A DNA stretch of 64,000 nucleotides from Bacteroidaceae bacterium (GCA_024398715.1 JAKSIP010000001.1:124001-188000); one strand, 5' to 3'. Numbered from the stretch's first letter, positions 6,618 to 16,166 are shown. Numbers and translations are program-made. The notes: generated from the letters alone by a model not told the origin.

Positions 6618-7778
6618 ATGACGCTGCATATTTTCAATCCGGAACACGATACGGCACTTGTTTCAAAAAGCCCGTTCAACCGTTATCCGCGCCCGTTGCT
6701 TGATTTTGCCAATGATTTGGCCGCAATGCCGCTTTGGTGGGCAGAGCAAGGCGATGCCATTGCCGTACCCAATGAACGTGCAGCGCGTGAATGGGCCAGT
6801 GCTCTTCCTTTTGATATGCCACATGTTGAATTTGTTGAATGGTCACAGCTTAAAACTTTGTATTTCAACAAAATAGACCCATGGGGATGGGATAGGGGAC
6901 TGCGCAAAAAACTGCAGTATTACGGTGTAAACATTGGGGTTGACCTGGAGAACATAAAGCGTTTGTCCAGCCGGCAGTTTGCGGTATCCGCTCTGCAGCA
7001 GATCAGGCAGCAGGCGGCTGTGTCTGCACCAACGCTTGAATGTATTGGGGACAGTACGTTCTGCACTTCAATGGAGCAGGTGCGGGCGGCGATTGCTTCT
7101 ACGCCGTGTGCCGTACTTAAAGCGCCATGGTCAGGTAGCGGAAAGGGACTGCGTTGGACTGAATGTGGCATGAATGCTGAACTTGAACAGTGGTGCATGC
7201 GCATTCTGAACGCGCAGAAGGGTATTGCCGTTGAACCGCGTCTGGACAAGACGGCAGATTTCGCACTTGAATATACATGCTCAGATGGGATAGCCAGTTA
7301 CCTTGGATTGTCCGTCTTCCAGAATATTGATGGGGGTATATATGCAGGCAATCTGATTTGCAGGGATGAAACCGTAAAACTAAAGCGTATAGGACTGGGC
7401 AAGACTGCTTTGGAACAGCTTGTAGAGTTACATAAGGAACTGCTTGATCAACAGGTGGCGCCATATTACAGCGGACCGCTGGGCATTGACTGCATGGTAT
7501 GCGGCACTGCAATACAGCCGTTTGTTGAGATGAATCTGCGCCGCACCGCAGGAATGCTGGCGCTGGGCATTGAAGAGCGTATGCGCTTTGCTGCGGAGGC
7601 ATCGGCTATAGATTTTGAAAAAGTATATTGTTCACATTTAGAATATTTTGAAAACCCTGTCGCATTAGAATCACACTATGGTACATTGCAGGCAGAATAT
7701 GGTTCCGACATGATACTGCTTGCTCCACTCAAAACATCAACCCATTACTTTCACTACATGATTCCAGAGAAAACATAG
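6618..7778 (+). CDS. ATP-grasp-like protein of unknown substrate
   Basis: 386 aa, cytoplasmic. The middle contains AVLKAPWSGSGKGLRW, which fits the lysine plus glycine-rich loop of ATP-grasp folds, and the C-terminal part contains GPLGIDCMV followed by IQPFVEMNLRRTAG, which fits the acidic metal ligands and Asn-rich loop (ExNxR) of the fold. The N-terminus (MTLHIFNPEHDTALVS) is typical of a Bacteroidetes-specific family. ATP-grasp enzymes join a carboxylate to an amine or thiol using ATP; the substrate here is unknown. It starts 14 nt behind the DUF2461 gene, suggesting co-expression. Confidence 0.65.
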   Translation: MTLHIFNPEHDTALVSKSPFNRYPRPLLDFANDLAAMPLWWAEQGDAIAVPNERAAREWASALPFDMPHVEFVEWSQLKTLYFNKIDPWGWDRGLRKKLQYYGVNIGVDLENIKRLSSRQFAVSALQQIRQQAAVSAPTLECIGDSTFCTSMEQVRAAIASTPCAVLKAPWSGSGKGLRWTECGMNAELEQWCMRILNAQKGIAVEPRLDKTADFALEYTCSDGIASYLGLSVFQNIDGGIYAGNLICRDETVKLKRIGLGKTALEQLVELHKELLDQQVAPYYSGPLGIDCMVCGTAIQPFVEMNLRRTAGMLALGIEERMRFAAEASAIDFEKVYCSHLEYFENPVALESHYGTLQAEYGSDMILLAPLKTSTHYFHYMIPEKT

Positions 7779-7811
7779 GCCGAATGCTTCTTATTATTTG
7801 TGTGTTTGTAA

Positions 7812-7841
7812 TTTTTGTATGATATTATTTCTGTATTTTTG
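7812..7841 (+). promoter_or_regulatory. Putative promoter of the SDR gene
   Basis: TATTTTTG at 7834-7841 matches the -7 box. TTTTTG at 7812-7817 lies 16 nt upstream, shorter than ideal. The SDR ATG follows at 7878. Confidence 0.4.
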
Positions 7842-7877
7842 TATTACAATAAAAGTATAACCAAATATCCCGAAAAT

Positions 7878-8642
7878 ATGAGAAAGACAATTTTCATTAC
7901 CGGCGGTTCAACCGGAATAGGTGCTGCAACAGTACGCAAGTTTATTGACATGGATTGGAATGTTGCCAATTTTGACTTCAATCCGCAGAAAGGACAAGAG
8001 TTGGCATCGGCCATAAACAAACCGGACCAACTGCTGTTCATTGAGGGAGATACCCGCAGCAAAGAAGATATGGAACGTGCCGTCAAAGCTACCGTTGAAC
8101 GGTTCGGAGCCATAAACAGTCTGTTTGCCAATGCCGGTGTGCATGGAGCCAATACGTTGCTCGATGTTACCGATCAGGAATTTGACCGCATTGTAGGAAC
8201 CAACATCTACGGTACTTTCAACACGTTGCGTCAGGTTGTTCCCAAAATAATAAATGTTGGCGGCGGCAGTGTTGTAATAAGTGTATCTGACCAGTTCTTT
8301 GTTGGCAAACCCAACAGTTTTGCATACGGACTTACCAAAGGTGCATTAGGCCAGATTGTACGTTCCCTTTCCATTGATCTTGGCCCCAAGGGTGTACGTG
8401 TGAACGGTATCTGCGCCGGTACGGTACGCACTCCGCTTGTTGACAATCTGTTCATCGATATGGCACACAGGAACAACTGCACACTTGAAGACTACTGGAC
8501 AGCAGAGAACAAGCTCTATGCACGCGGTTCTGCAGGAAAGCCCGAAGAGGTTGCCGAATTTGTCTATTTCCTTATAAGCGATGCCGCCTCTTTTGTGACC
8601 GGCGGTCACTATCTGGTTGACGGCGGCCTTGTAGCCCGGTAA
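7878..8642 (+). CDS. Short-chain dehydrogenase/reductase (SDR)
   Basis: 254 aa, the classical SDR length. The start MRKTIFITGGSTGIG places the TGxxxGxG cofactor loop at the N-terminus; a longer upstream frame is open but would add 21 unlikely residues. NAG appears in FANAGVHGA, the catalytic Ser in VISVSDQF and the YxxxK dyad in AYGLTKGALG. The C-terminus (VTGGHYLVDGGL) is the usual SDR ending. It is an NAD(P)-dependent oxidoreductase; the substrate cannot be read from sequence. It appears monocistronic, with its own promoter, and converges on the lipoprotein gene downstream. Confidence 0.93.
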   Translation: MRKTIFITGGSTGIGAATVRKFIDMDWNVANFDFNPQKGQELASAINKPDQLLFIEGDTRSKEDMERAVKATVERFGAINSLFANAGVHGANTLLDVTDQEFDRIVGTNIYGTFNTLRQVVPKIINVGGGSVVISVSDQFFVGKPNSFAYGLTKGALGQIVRSLSIDLGPKGVRVNGICAGTVRTPLVDNLFIDMAHRNNCTLEDYWTAENKLYARGSAGKPEEVAEFVYFLISDAASFVTGGHYLVDGGLVAR

Positions 8643-8668
8643 CCGCCAACTTATCTTTGAAAAGTTGT

Positions 8669-9427
8669 TTAGTTGATGATGACTTGTGCTGGGAATCTCT
8701 GCAAGAAGCTGGCGTCAAATCCCGCTTTCATAGTATACAACCAACAAACACAGTGACCGTGTGCTTCATAATATTTCGGTTTCCCTTCATTGTCAGTAGG
8801 AATTTTCTGGGCACTCATAATGCCATTCATAGCCACTGCCCCGGTATCTGTTATTGTCAGTGCAAGGAAATTGTGGTCAAGCAGGCTCTCCAGAATCGCT
8901 TTAACTTCTTCCAGTGTATAAACGGCAGATGTAAGTCCGGCAAAGGTTTGGGATTCCTGCTTACTTTTAAGCAATTCGTCAATGTCAACAAGAAAAATTC
9001 TGTCATCTGATACAGGTTCTGCCGATTTTTCTGCAGCAGGCAATGGTGATGCAACTGAGTTGAGCAGTTCGGCATGCTCTTGGGAAATGACTGACATGGC
9101 TATGCCGCGTGCAACCACCTCCATATCGTTCAATGGAACTATTGCCGTTGTGTCTTTTGATGGTTTTATGCCTACCTGTAATGTGGTAGGGTCTGTCATG
9201 TAGTCATAAAAGGCAGCGGCGGCCGCCAAACCGTTTTTTCCATTGACCAGGACAGCGATGCCGGCTTCATTTTCACTCTGATCAACAACCGGCAGGGTTG
9301 CGTTTTCTACAGCCTGTATGATTTGTTTCTTTTCGGCGTCAGTCTGGTTGGTATCATTTTTTGTGCATGATGATGCGCCAAGAGCCAGAATGACGATGGC
9401 GGCCAGATAAATGGAAAATTTCTGCAT
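8669..9427 (-). CDS. Predicted lipoprotein of unknown function (252 aa)
   Basis: MQKFSIYLAAIVILALGASSC is a type II signal peptide with the lipidated Cys at 21. The mature part begins with a charged linker (TKNDTNQTDAEKK) and continues as a roughly 220-residue domain without recognised motifs. A repeated Ala-rich block (GKNGLAAAAAFYDYM) stands out. It is convergent with the SDR gene and divergent from the amidase gene. Function unknown. Confidence 0.78.
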   Translation of the reverse strand: MQKFSIYLAAIVILALGASSCTKNDTNQTDAEKKQIIQAVENATLPVVDQSENEAGIAVLVNGKNGLAAAAAFYDYMTDPTTLQVGIKPSKDTTAIVPLNDMEVVARGIAMSVISQEHAELLNSVASPLPAAEKSAEPVSDDRIFLVDIDELLKSKQESQTFAGLTSAVYTLEEVKAILESLLDHNFLALTITDTGAVAMNGIMSAQKIPTDNEGKPKYYEAHGHCVCWLYTMKAGFDASFLQRFPAQVIIN

Positions 9428-9458
9428 ATGGGTTATTGTTTAAGGTTTATGGTTGGGG

Positions 9459-9466
9459 CAAAGATA
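9459..9466 (-). promoter_or_regulatory. -7 box of the 252-aa lipoprotein gene
   Basis: On the minus strand TATCTTTG matches TAnnTTTG exactly, 32 nt upstream of the ATG. No clear -33 element was seen. Confidence 0.4.
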
Positions 9467-9568
9467 AGCAAAAAAAACGTAGGAATAATTGTCTTTTACT
9501 ATTTTATTTGCAGACGGCGCGGACAGGAAGGCCTTATTTTCCAAAGATACTACAAATTTGATTGAAAG

Positions 9569-9602
9569 TTTGTCTATTAAATTAATAAAATGTGTAACTT
9601 TA
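9569..9602 (+). promoter_or_regulatory. Putative promoter of the amidase/NlpC-P60 pair
   Basis: TTTG (9569-9572), a 22-nt spacer and TAACTTTA (9595-9602, one mismatch to TAnnTTTG) precede the ATG at 9624. This position also argues against the longer open frame beginning at 9489. Confidence 0.45.
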
Positions 9603-9623
9603 CATTTAATAGTACTATTTATT

Positions 9624-10985
9624 ATGGAATTTAGAAGATTATTGATATCACTTGCTTTTGGCTGTGGCCCGTTATTGTTAGTGTCTTGCGATAAAGAAAA
9701 ATCTTCATTGGATCCTGTACCGGCACCCATACCGTCAGATGTATCCTGGACTCAGGAACAATGGGAAACCGTTCAGTCCTTGAGACAGATTGATGAAGAA
9801 GGTTATCTTTACGAGATTAACTACACGGCAGATTACAAAATGGACGATGTTCTGGCTCTCAATGCCAGTACTTTGACAAAATCACTTGATGACATCAGAA
9901 AAACAATTCTTCCACAAACTAAGTGGAATTTGGAGACTCAAGCGGTAGGCAGTCTTGCCGAACGGTTGCTCAATTGGTTGAAAAAAGGCTTGGGCTGCAC
10001 TTGTTTTACAGCTCCAAACGGAGAGGGTTTTATTTTGGGAAGGAACTATGACTATCCTCCAACCAACGACCACCAGATGATTGTACATACTCCGCAAGTG
10101 AAGAACGAGGACGGCACTATTTTAAGACATGCAACAGTTGGATGTGCCGATATCTCATCGGTTGCAATATTGTTGGGATTGGACCTTGGATACAAGTCAA
10201 ACCGCGATAAAGAAATTGCATTGTATTCTCCATATTTCATTCTTGATGGCATAAACGATGCCGGACTTATGTGCGGTCTGATGATTGTTGAGTATGACGG
10301 TTCGTCTCAAAAATCCGGTGACGGAAAACTGAATCTGTTGAATGCCATGATTACCCGTTTGATTTTGGACAATTGTACTACTGTATCGGAGGCAATCAGA
10401 AAGATAGGTGAATATGCTGTACAAACAATTTTCCAGTTCCCCGGCATGTACGGTTTCTGGACAGATCTCCATTTTCTGATAGCAGACAAATACAATGACA
10501 AGGCAGTGGTTGAATGGATAAATGGAGAAATGAGGGTATTGCGTCCGTCTGTTGGAGACCTTCAGGACCAGGAGCCATATTATGCATTGTCCACCAATTT
10601 CTATCTTTCCAAAAGTAATCTGCCAATCAAGTTTCTTCTTGAAAAGAAATATGTGGAGACTGTAGGTTCCGAGTTCGGATATTGGCGATATGACCAGTTG
10701 ACAGCCCTACTCAAGGAAAAGCAGTCATTTTCCATTCAAGATGGCATGAATATGCTACAGTCCGTCAAAGTTTATCAGAATGATCCGGAGGTATTTAAAT
10801 TTTTTGATTTGATGTACCCAAGCTGTAAAGACAGAACACAACTGCCTGAATGGAATGATATGTACAAATGGCCTTGGGTTACTCTATATTCAGAGGTGTT
10901 TGACACCAATACACTTACAATGACATATTGTCTTCATGAAGATTTTTCACATCAGTATATATTTGGTATAGACTACAAAAAATAA
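9624..10985 (+). CDS. Linear amide C-N hydrolase (choloylglycine hydrolase/penicillin acylase-like) lipoprotein
   Basis: 453 aa. A type II signal peptide (LLLVSC, Cys22) is followed by a 100-residue linker and the Ntn-hydrolase core. The core begins GLGCTCFTA (Cys125 as the likely nucleophile, exposed after cleavage), then GRNYDYPP with the conserved Arg140 and Asp143. AVVEWINGEMRVL matches the ViE..nG strand of the family. Members cleave bile-salt conjugates, penicillin V, N-acyl amines or acyl-homoserine lactones; substrate is not predictable here. Lipidation suggests periplasmic or surface action. The NlpC/P60-like gene starts 9 nt behind, so the two are co-expressed. Confidence 0.85.
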   Translation: MEFRRLLISLAFGCGPLLLVSCDKEKSSLDPVPAPIPSDVSWTQEQWETVQSLRQIDEEGYLYEINYTADYKMDDVLALNASTLTKSLDDIRKTILPQTKWNLETQAVGSLAERLLNWLKKGLGCTCFTAPNGEGFILGRNYDYPPTNDHQMIVHTPQVKNEDGTILRHATVGCADISSVAILLGLDLGYKSNRDKEIALYSPYFILDGINDAGLMCGLMIVEYDGSSQKSGDGKLNLLNAMITRLILDNCTTVSEAIRKIGEYAVQTIFQFPGMYGFWTDLHFLIADKYNDKAVVEWINGEMRVLRPSVGDLQDQEPYYALSTNFYLSKSNLPIKFLLEKKYVETVGSEFGYWRYDQLTALLKEKQSFSIQDGMNMLQSVKVYQNDPEVFKFFDLMYPSCKDRTQLPEWNDMYKWPWVTLYSEVFDTNTLTMTYCLHEDFSHQYIFGIDYKK

Positions 10986-10994
10986 TTGACAATT

Positions 10995-12167
10995 ATGAGA
11001 ACCAGATTTCTTATTTTACCGCTTTCGCTGGTATTTGTTCTATTTTCGTGTAAAGAGACACAGGATGAAATCAATCCATCGCCCATAGTAACGGCTCAGA
11101 AAACTGAATTACCTGCCAATAGTAATAAAGTTGTAAAAAGTTACTACAGTACTTGGGAAGATTTGGTACAACTGTTGTTTGATTATTTTGAAAATATTGA
11201 TATTGAGGAATTCTATGATATGGAACTCCCTGAGATAGGAGCACTCAATAAATTGAATATTTCTGATACCGAAGGCAACCACATTGTCTTTTCGGATCTG
11301 CCCATAGATGAACAGCATATGTTTATTCATGAGCTGGCTATGTATCTGACAGATCTCCAAACCAAAAAAGTTATTCAGGTATCGGATCTTGAAGCTTATT
11401 TCGAGTATATGGAAAGTGTGGCATCGGATCTGTACGGATATTTTGATTCGCATAGTGACCAGTTCAATGTCATTGGCGATATTTTGGAATCTTTTAGAAA
11501 CACCCCTTCTCCGATAACAAAAAGTATTCTGGATTTTGGTCCTTCAAGCGGAAGTGATATTCCTTATGACATTTTTAAGGATGAAATTGCCGGGGTTGTA
11601 AAGAAAGGTGATTTTTGTATAGCTCTACCTATTCATAGAAGACCTATGGTACTGATGAATCTGACCAATCTGTTAACAACAGAGGGTGATATGGACCATC
11701 GTCTGACAGGACATTGCGGAATATTCGTAGAAGACTTCAATCAGGATGTTGCTGCCGATTCTCTGATTACAATTGCAGCCAGTTGGGACGGTGTCATGTA
11801 TGAGCCAATATCCAACTGGTGTACAGAGCTGTATATACTCGAGATAAAAGAATTTGAATTTATATGGGACTCCGAAAGTGAGGAGCCGTTGACAGTAAAC
11901 AGAAAATCCTATTCCTTACAGAAAAGAAATGAATTTATTGCCTATGCGCAACAGTATCTGGGAACTCCTTTGATTGATTATACAATTGGCAGTAACTGGT
12001 TGACTTTCAAGAATCAGATGCCAGATTATTTTGTCTGTTCGGGACTGTTGTACTGGTGTGCTTACCATGTGTATGGAGTTGACATGTCTGTGTCATTCCT
12101 TCCTATTGTAACACCGTCACGTATAGTATTGAATCCCTACACAGAGATAAAAAGAATTGTTGAATAA
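10995..12167 (+). CDS. Permuted NlpC/P60-like (YiiX-type) papain-fold hydrolase, lipoprotein
   Basis: 390 aa from ATG (a TTG three codons earlier is less likely). The signal peptide ends at a lipobox (LFSC, Cys19). Residues about 20-190 are a helical unknown region. The C-terminal half has the permuted NlpC/P60 arrangement: KKGDFCIA, then the catalytic His in LTGHCGIFVE (His240), ASWDGVMYEPI, YLGTPLIDY and the catalytic Cys in YFVCSGLLYW (Cys348). Such enzymes hydrolyse amide, thioester or ester bonds in cell-wall peptides or lipids. It follows an amidase lipoprotein gene in the same operon, so the two may act on the same acylated or peptide substrate. The family call rests on motif order. 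Confidence 0.75.
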   Translation: MRTRFLILPLSLVFVLFSCKETQDEINPSPIVTAQKTELPANSNKVVKSYYSTWEDLVQLLFDYFENIDIEEFYDMELPEIGALNKLNISDTEGNHIVFSDLPIDEQHMFIHELAMYLTDLQTKKVIQVSDLEAYFEYMESVASDLYGYFDSHSDQFNVIGDILESFRNTPSPITKSILDFGPSSGSDIPYDIFKDEIAGVVKKGDFCIALPIHRRPMVLMNLTNLLTTEGDMDHRLTGHCGIFVEDFNQDVAADSLITIAASWDGVMYEPISNWCTELYILEIKEFEFIWDSESEEPLTVNRKSYSLQKRNEFIAYAQQYLGTPLIDYTIGSNWLTFKNQMPDYFVCSGLLYWCAYHVYGVDMSVSFLPIVTPSRIVLNPYTEIKRIVE

Positions 12168-12198
12168 AAGGTTTGGGAATGGGTCCCAATTTTGAAGG

Positions 12199-15100
12199 TT
12201 AATATTGTAATGCGCTGTCATCATCCCATGACAGCGCATTGCAATGTGAGCAGCCCGGGATGGTAAAGACGGCACCGTGTGTGCAGTGCATGACAAAAGC
12301 CTGGGCCTGGGCATCGTAACTGAGAGAAATAGGGACCTCTGTCAGTTCAAGAACAGAGCCTCCGGGAGCCGTATAGACCAGTTGGCGTTCGCTCCACACA
12401 TTACCGCCACTGGAAAGAAAAAGCGCCGGACGGCCATCTGACTTTACGCCGCACAACGCAACCTGACCGCCACCTGTACAAATGTCTGTGAAGGTCTCAA
12501 TATCGTAATAATCTCTGTAGTAGTTTTTGAAATCAAACTCCAGCCACCGGCCGCCGGCAGCGGAGTAGAGAACTACTCCGTCGCCAGTCAGACGATAACT
12601 TGTTTCAGCAACAACAGGGCGCATAACCTTGATGGCAAAACTGTGTGTCACACTCTTGCCGTTTACTGTAACCTTGCAGAAAATGGTGGCAACACCCTCT
12701 GTAACAGCCTGAATGGTGCCGTCGGCACTGACTGTTGCAACAGACGTGTTGTTGCTGTACCATTCAACTTTTGCTTTTGCGGCAGGGTAGAAACTGTCAT
12801 CTGTCATGCAGGCAGAGAAATCCGCTTTGGTAGTGGAACCGGCAGTAAGAATGAACTGATCGGGACGGGCCACAACGGTTTTGAGTTCAGGAACAAACTT
12901 GCCTTTGAGGGTAGCATTGACTGTGCCGCGTATATCCTGGCTTGAAGAACCTATCTGGAACTGGTAAAGGCCTTTGTCAAAGGTGATACACTCACGTTCC
13001 ATATCCCAGAACCACAGGTCGGCGGCAGGTATGTCAATCTCTACATGTGCAGTCTGTCCTGCGGGAACGGTTACGCGCTTGAAGCCTTTAAGACGCTTGA
13101 TGGGGCGTTCAAGCTCAGCCTTGGCATTGGGGGTTGCAACGTAAATCTGAACAACCTCGTCGCCATCGTAGCGGCCAACGTTACTTATATCGGCAGAAAC
13201 GGTAAGTATGTCCATCGGACCAAATGTCAGACCCTTCTTGCCGTTTGCAGAAGATTTTGCAGAAGAATTGCGCTTTTCAATCTTGAAATTGCTGTACTCA
13301 AACCGTGTGTAGCTGAGTCCGTAGCCAAACTCGTAAGAGACAGGTTGGTCGAAATACCACAGTGTACGTCCGTTCTTTGGATTGCCGTCGGCATCGACTC
13401 CGCCACGCAGCGTATAATCTGTAATGTGCGGCAGATCCTTCACGCTCTTGTACCATGTGGCGTTGAGTTTGCCGCCGGGGTTGACATCGCCAAAAAGAAC
13501 ACGTGCAATAGCAGCACCCTGAGCCATTCCGTTATATCCGGTCCAGATAATACCCTTAATGTTCTCAAGGTCTTTGAACTCTTCAACCTCTACACAGCCA
13601 AGAGTCTGCATTACCAGAACCACATTCTTGTTCACAGCCGCAATAGCCTTGATAAGGTCCGGCTGGTTACCTGGAAGGAGCAGGGTAAGACGGTCGGCCT
13701 CCTCGGTAGCGGTATTTTCGTCAGTGCCTACTAATACAATTGCAACGTCGGCCTGGCGCGCAGTTTCTAAGGTCTGGGCGTCGATGGCATCGTCTTTTGG
13801 AGCATGATATGTAAGGTAGAGCGTTTCCTTGCTGTTGAAGCCAAGTTTCAAAGCCGATGTCTTCATTGGTCTGGTAGCGCCATAGACACCGCCAGGGCGC
13901 TGACCTGCAGCACGTGTGGCGTTGATGGTGGCAATAAGACGGCCGTCCGGACCGTCAACGCGCACCTCTACAATACCGCCCTCGGTTGGGATGTTGATGC
14001 CAACGGTAATGGAATCTATGTTTGTAAGGTCAACTCCCTCGTACGCAGTCCAGGAGCCATCGTCAATAGAGCGGACCTGCTCTTCGGTACCCATACCGGA
14101 ACCTACTGTGATTCCTTCTGAGCACGATGAGAACCTGGTGGCATCGTAATACTGTGTTGTGCCGTCAGTCTTCTGGATAATGAAATTGCCAATATAGAGC
14201 AGGTTGCTCTTGCTTTTCTGGTTTGCGCCGTTGGCAAGAGTGACTTCTATACCAAGGTTATTGTCTTCTATGTACTTGGTGATGCCCTGGTACGGCGATA
14301 TCATGCTGCTTGACTCGGGACGCCCGGAGTAGGGACCAAGCTCAACATCGGCAGCCTGCGGACCTATTAGGGCAATCTTCCTGAGCCCTTTTTTCAATGG
14401 CAGAATCTGTGTGGGGGAGCCGGCGGCAGGTTGGTTTTTAAGAAGCACTGCAGTCTTTGTTGCAACCTCCATAGCCAGTTCCTGATGTGCCTTTGAGTTG
14501 ACAATGGCAGGGGTAATCTTGTTGTAGCTGACCATCTCTGCCGGATCAAACTCACCGGTACGCATACGGATGGTGAACATGTTTATCAATGCGCGGTCCA
14601 GGTCATTTTCCGTCATGTAGCCCTGCTCAATTGCACTTATGGAGTTACGCTGGTATACGCTTCCGCAATCAGTATCAACACCAGCCTGCAGACCTTTGGC
14701 AGCGGCCTGTGGGCCTGTCTCAACGTAGTAGTGGCCGGTATAGATATCTTCTACGCCGCTGCAGTCGCTTGTAACGTAACCGTCAAGGCCCCAAGTGCGG
14801 CGTGCAAGCGTATCAATGTACAGTTGGCTTGCTGTAGTGGGCACACCGTTCACCGCATTGTAGGAACTCATTATACCCGGCAGATTGTCTTCTTCAATCA
14901 GCTTCTTGTAGGGAGCGGTATAGAACTCGCGCAAATCGCGGCTGTCCATATTGGATGAGCTTACGTGGCGGTTGAACTCGCTGTTGTTGGCAAAGTAGTG
15001 CTTGGCTGTAGGAACGGACTTGAGATAGACCGGGTCATCGCCCATAAAGCCGCGTACAAAAGCACCGCCCATTTCAGATACCAGAAACGGATCCTCGCCA

Positions 15101-15738
15101 AAAGACTCACCGGTACGTCCCCAACGCGGGTCACGCACAGGTTCCACAACCGGGCTCCAGAATGTAAGTCCCTTGGTGCCCGTGCTGAAAATTCCGCGGG
15201 CCTCGTCTGCAATGGCGGCGGCATCGCGCTGCATAAGATCAAGATCCCAAGACGAACCAAGAGCCACACTGTTAGGGAACGAACTTGGTCCGGCCAGTCC
15301 TACACGGGCATTTGCTCCGCTCAGCACACCGTGCAAGGCCTCTGACCACACATTGTAACGGTTTATGCCAAGACGCGGCACAGCTGCCATGTTGTTGCCT
15401 GCCAGACTCTGCTTTTCCTGCAGCGTGAGGCGTGACACCAGGTCTGTTGCACGTTCGCGGAAAGAGTAATTGGGATTCATGTAAAGCGGAATCTCTTCTC
15501 CCTTGGCAATGTTGCTTACAATCTTTACCGGCTCTACCGGCGTTTGCGGCTGCATGGCGCGGCGGCGCTGCTGCGGTTGGACGGCTTGGGGTTGGTTGGC
15601 TTGGGGTTGGGTGCCCGGTGCCTGAGCCGTTCCCGGTGCCTGCTGTGGCCCCGGTGCATTTGCATTCTGCGCACTGGCAGCCAATGCTCCGCCAAGCAGT
15701 GCGGCAGAGCACAGTGCAATAAGTTTGTTTGCTTTCAT
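12199..15738 (-). CDS. Secreted glycoside hydrolase family 3, multidomain (xylosidase/glucosidase type)
   Basis: 1179 aa. A type I signal peptide (MKANKLIALCSAALLGGALA) is followed by a Pro/Gln/Ala-rich linker (about 25-65). The GH3 N-domain follows, with WSEALHGV and SVPTAKHYFANN, and the nucleophile Asp325 in YVTSDCSGVEDI. The GH3 C-domain is split by an insert around IGNFIIQKTDG...AYEGVDLTNIDSITVG that resembles a CBM6-like module. The fibronectin-III-like domain (ADISNVGRYDGDEVVQIYV) comes next, then a group-2 Ig-like domain (VEWYSNNTSVATVSADG) and a C-terminal about 130-residue domain I do not recognise. The motif set is closest to bacterial beta-xylosidases, but beta-glucosidase is possible. 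It is monocistronic, with an unusual repeat-containing leader. Confidence 0.9.
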   Translation of the reverse strand: MKANKLIALCSAALLGGALAASAQNANAPGPQQAPGTAQAPGTQPQANQPQAVQPQQRRRAMQPQTPVEPVKIVSNIAKGEEIPLYMNPNYSFRERATDLVSRLTLQEKQSLAGNNMAAVPRLGINRYNVWSEALHGVLSGANARVGLAGPSSFPNSVALGSSWDLDLMQRDAAAIADEARGIFSTGTKGLTFWSPVVEPVRDPRWGRTGESFGEDPFLVSEMGGAFVRGFMGDDPVYLKSVPTAKHYFANNSEFNRHVSSSNMDSRDLREFYTAPYKKLIEEDNLPGIMSSYNAVNGVPTTASQLYIDTLARRTWGLDGYVTSDCSGVEDIYTGHYYVETGPQAAAKGLQAGVDTDCGSVYQRNSISAIEQGYMTENDLDRALINMFTIRMRTGEFDPAEMVSYNKITPAIVNSKAHQELAMEVATKTAVLLKNQPAAGSPTQILPLKKGLRKIALIGPQAADVELGPYSGRPESSSMISPYQGITKYIEDNNLGIEVTLANGANQKSKSNLLYIGNFIIQKTDGTTQYYDATRFSSCSEGITVGSGMGTEEQVRSIDDGSWTAYEGVDLTNIDSITVGINIPTEGGIVEVRVDGPDGRLIATINATRAAGQRPGGVYGATRPMKTSALKLGFNSKETLYLTYHAPKDDAIDAQTLETARQADVAIVLVGTDENTATEEADRLTLLLPGNQPDLIKAIAAVNKNVVLVMQTLGCVEVEEFKDLENIKGIIWTGYNGMAQGAAIARVLFGDVNPGGKLNATWYKSVKDLPHITDYTLRGGVDADGNPKNGRTLWYFDQPVSYEFGYGLSYTRFEYSNFKIEKRNSSAKSSANGKKGLTFGPMDILTVSADISNVGRYDGDEVVQIYVATPNAKAELERPIKRLKGFKRVTVPAGQTAHVEIDIPAADLWFWDMERECITFDKGLYQFQIGSSSQDIRGTVNATLKGKFVPELKTVVARPDQFILTAGSTTKADFSACMTDDSFYPAAKAKVEWYSNNTSVATVSADGTIQAVTEGVATIFCKVTVNGKSVTHSFAIKVMRPVVAETSYRLTGDGVVLYSAAGGRWLEFDFKNYYRDYYDIETFTDICTGGGQVALCGVKSDGRPALFLSSGGNVWSERQLVYTAPGGSVLELTEVPISLSYDAQAQAFVMHCTHGAVFTIPGCSHCNALSWDDDSALQY

Positions 15739-15750
15739 ATTTAATGTGTT

Positions 15751-15804
15751 AGTAAGAATCTGTTTCAAAGTAAGAATCTGTTTCAAAGTAAAAATCTGTT
15801 TTGA
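15751..15804 (-). repeat. Three tandem 18-bp repeats in the GH3 leader
   Basis: AGTAAGAATCTGTTTCAA occurs at 15751-15768 and 15769-15786, and with three changes at 15787-15804. The repeats lie 13 bp upstream of the GH3 ATG, inside its predicted 5' untranslated leader. Confidence 0.85.
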
Positions 15805-15852
15805 AACGCTTCTTTTCCTTTGACTCTTTTTTTCTTTGACTTGAATTCTTAA

Positions 15853-15860
15853 CAAAAGTA
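15853..15860 (-). promoter_or_regulatory. -7 box of the GH3 gene
   Basis: Minus-strand TACTTTTG is a perfect TAnnTTTG. It gives a leader of about 105-110 nt that contains the 18-bp repeats. No good -33 element was seen. The remainder of 15861-16166 shows no gene. Confidence 0.45.
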
Positions 15861-16166
15861 ACGTAAATAATGAAAGTTTTGTATTATTTCCCCGCTTTTG
15901 TTGTTTTTGCTGGGGACCGTGTTGCGTTTTGCCTTGTTTTGCCGCACGGTTCCCCCGCAGTATTTGGAACTTGCCAATTTGTGTCTGGTGATAGGGAAGT
16001 AAAAAACTTCCGATGCTGGTTGGAAAGACACCCTGCGAAAATTTGGACAATAATTGGCACACAAGGACATAGAACCCCGTTATACGCTACTCACTTATTC
16101 CGTTCCATAAAGCCGTGAACTCCATTCAAAATTAGACATGTTGTCATAAAAATAAACCACTTCCTC

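Noticed and set aside
12643-13734. Plus-strand frames of 100-229 aa
   Set aside because: They are antisense shadows of the GH3 gene and lack starts, signals or motifs.
15849-16118. Frames of 70-80 aa upstream of the GH3 gene
   Set aside because: No promoter or motif; the region is better explained as leader and promoter DNA.
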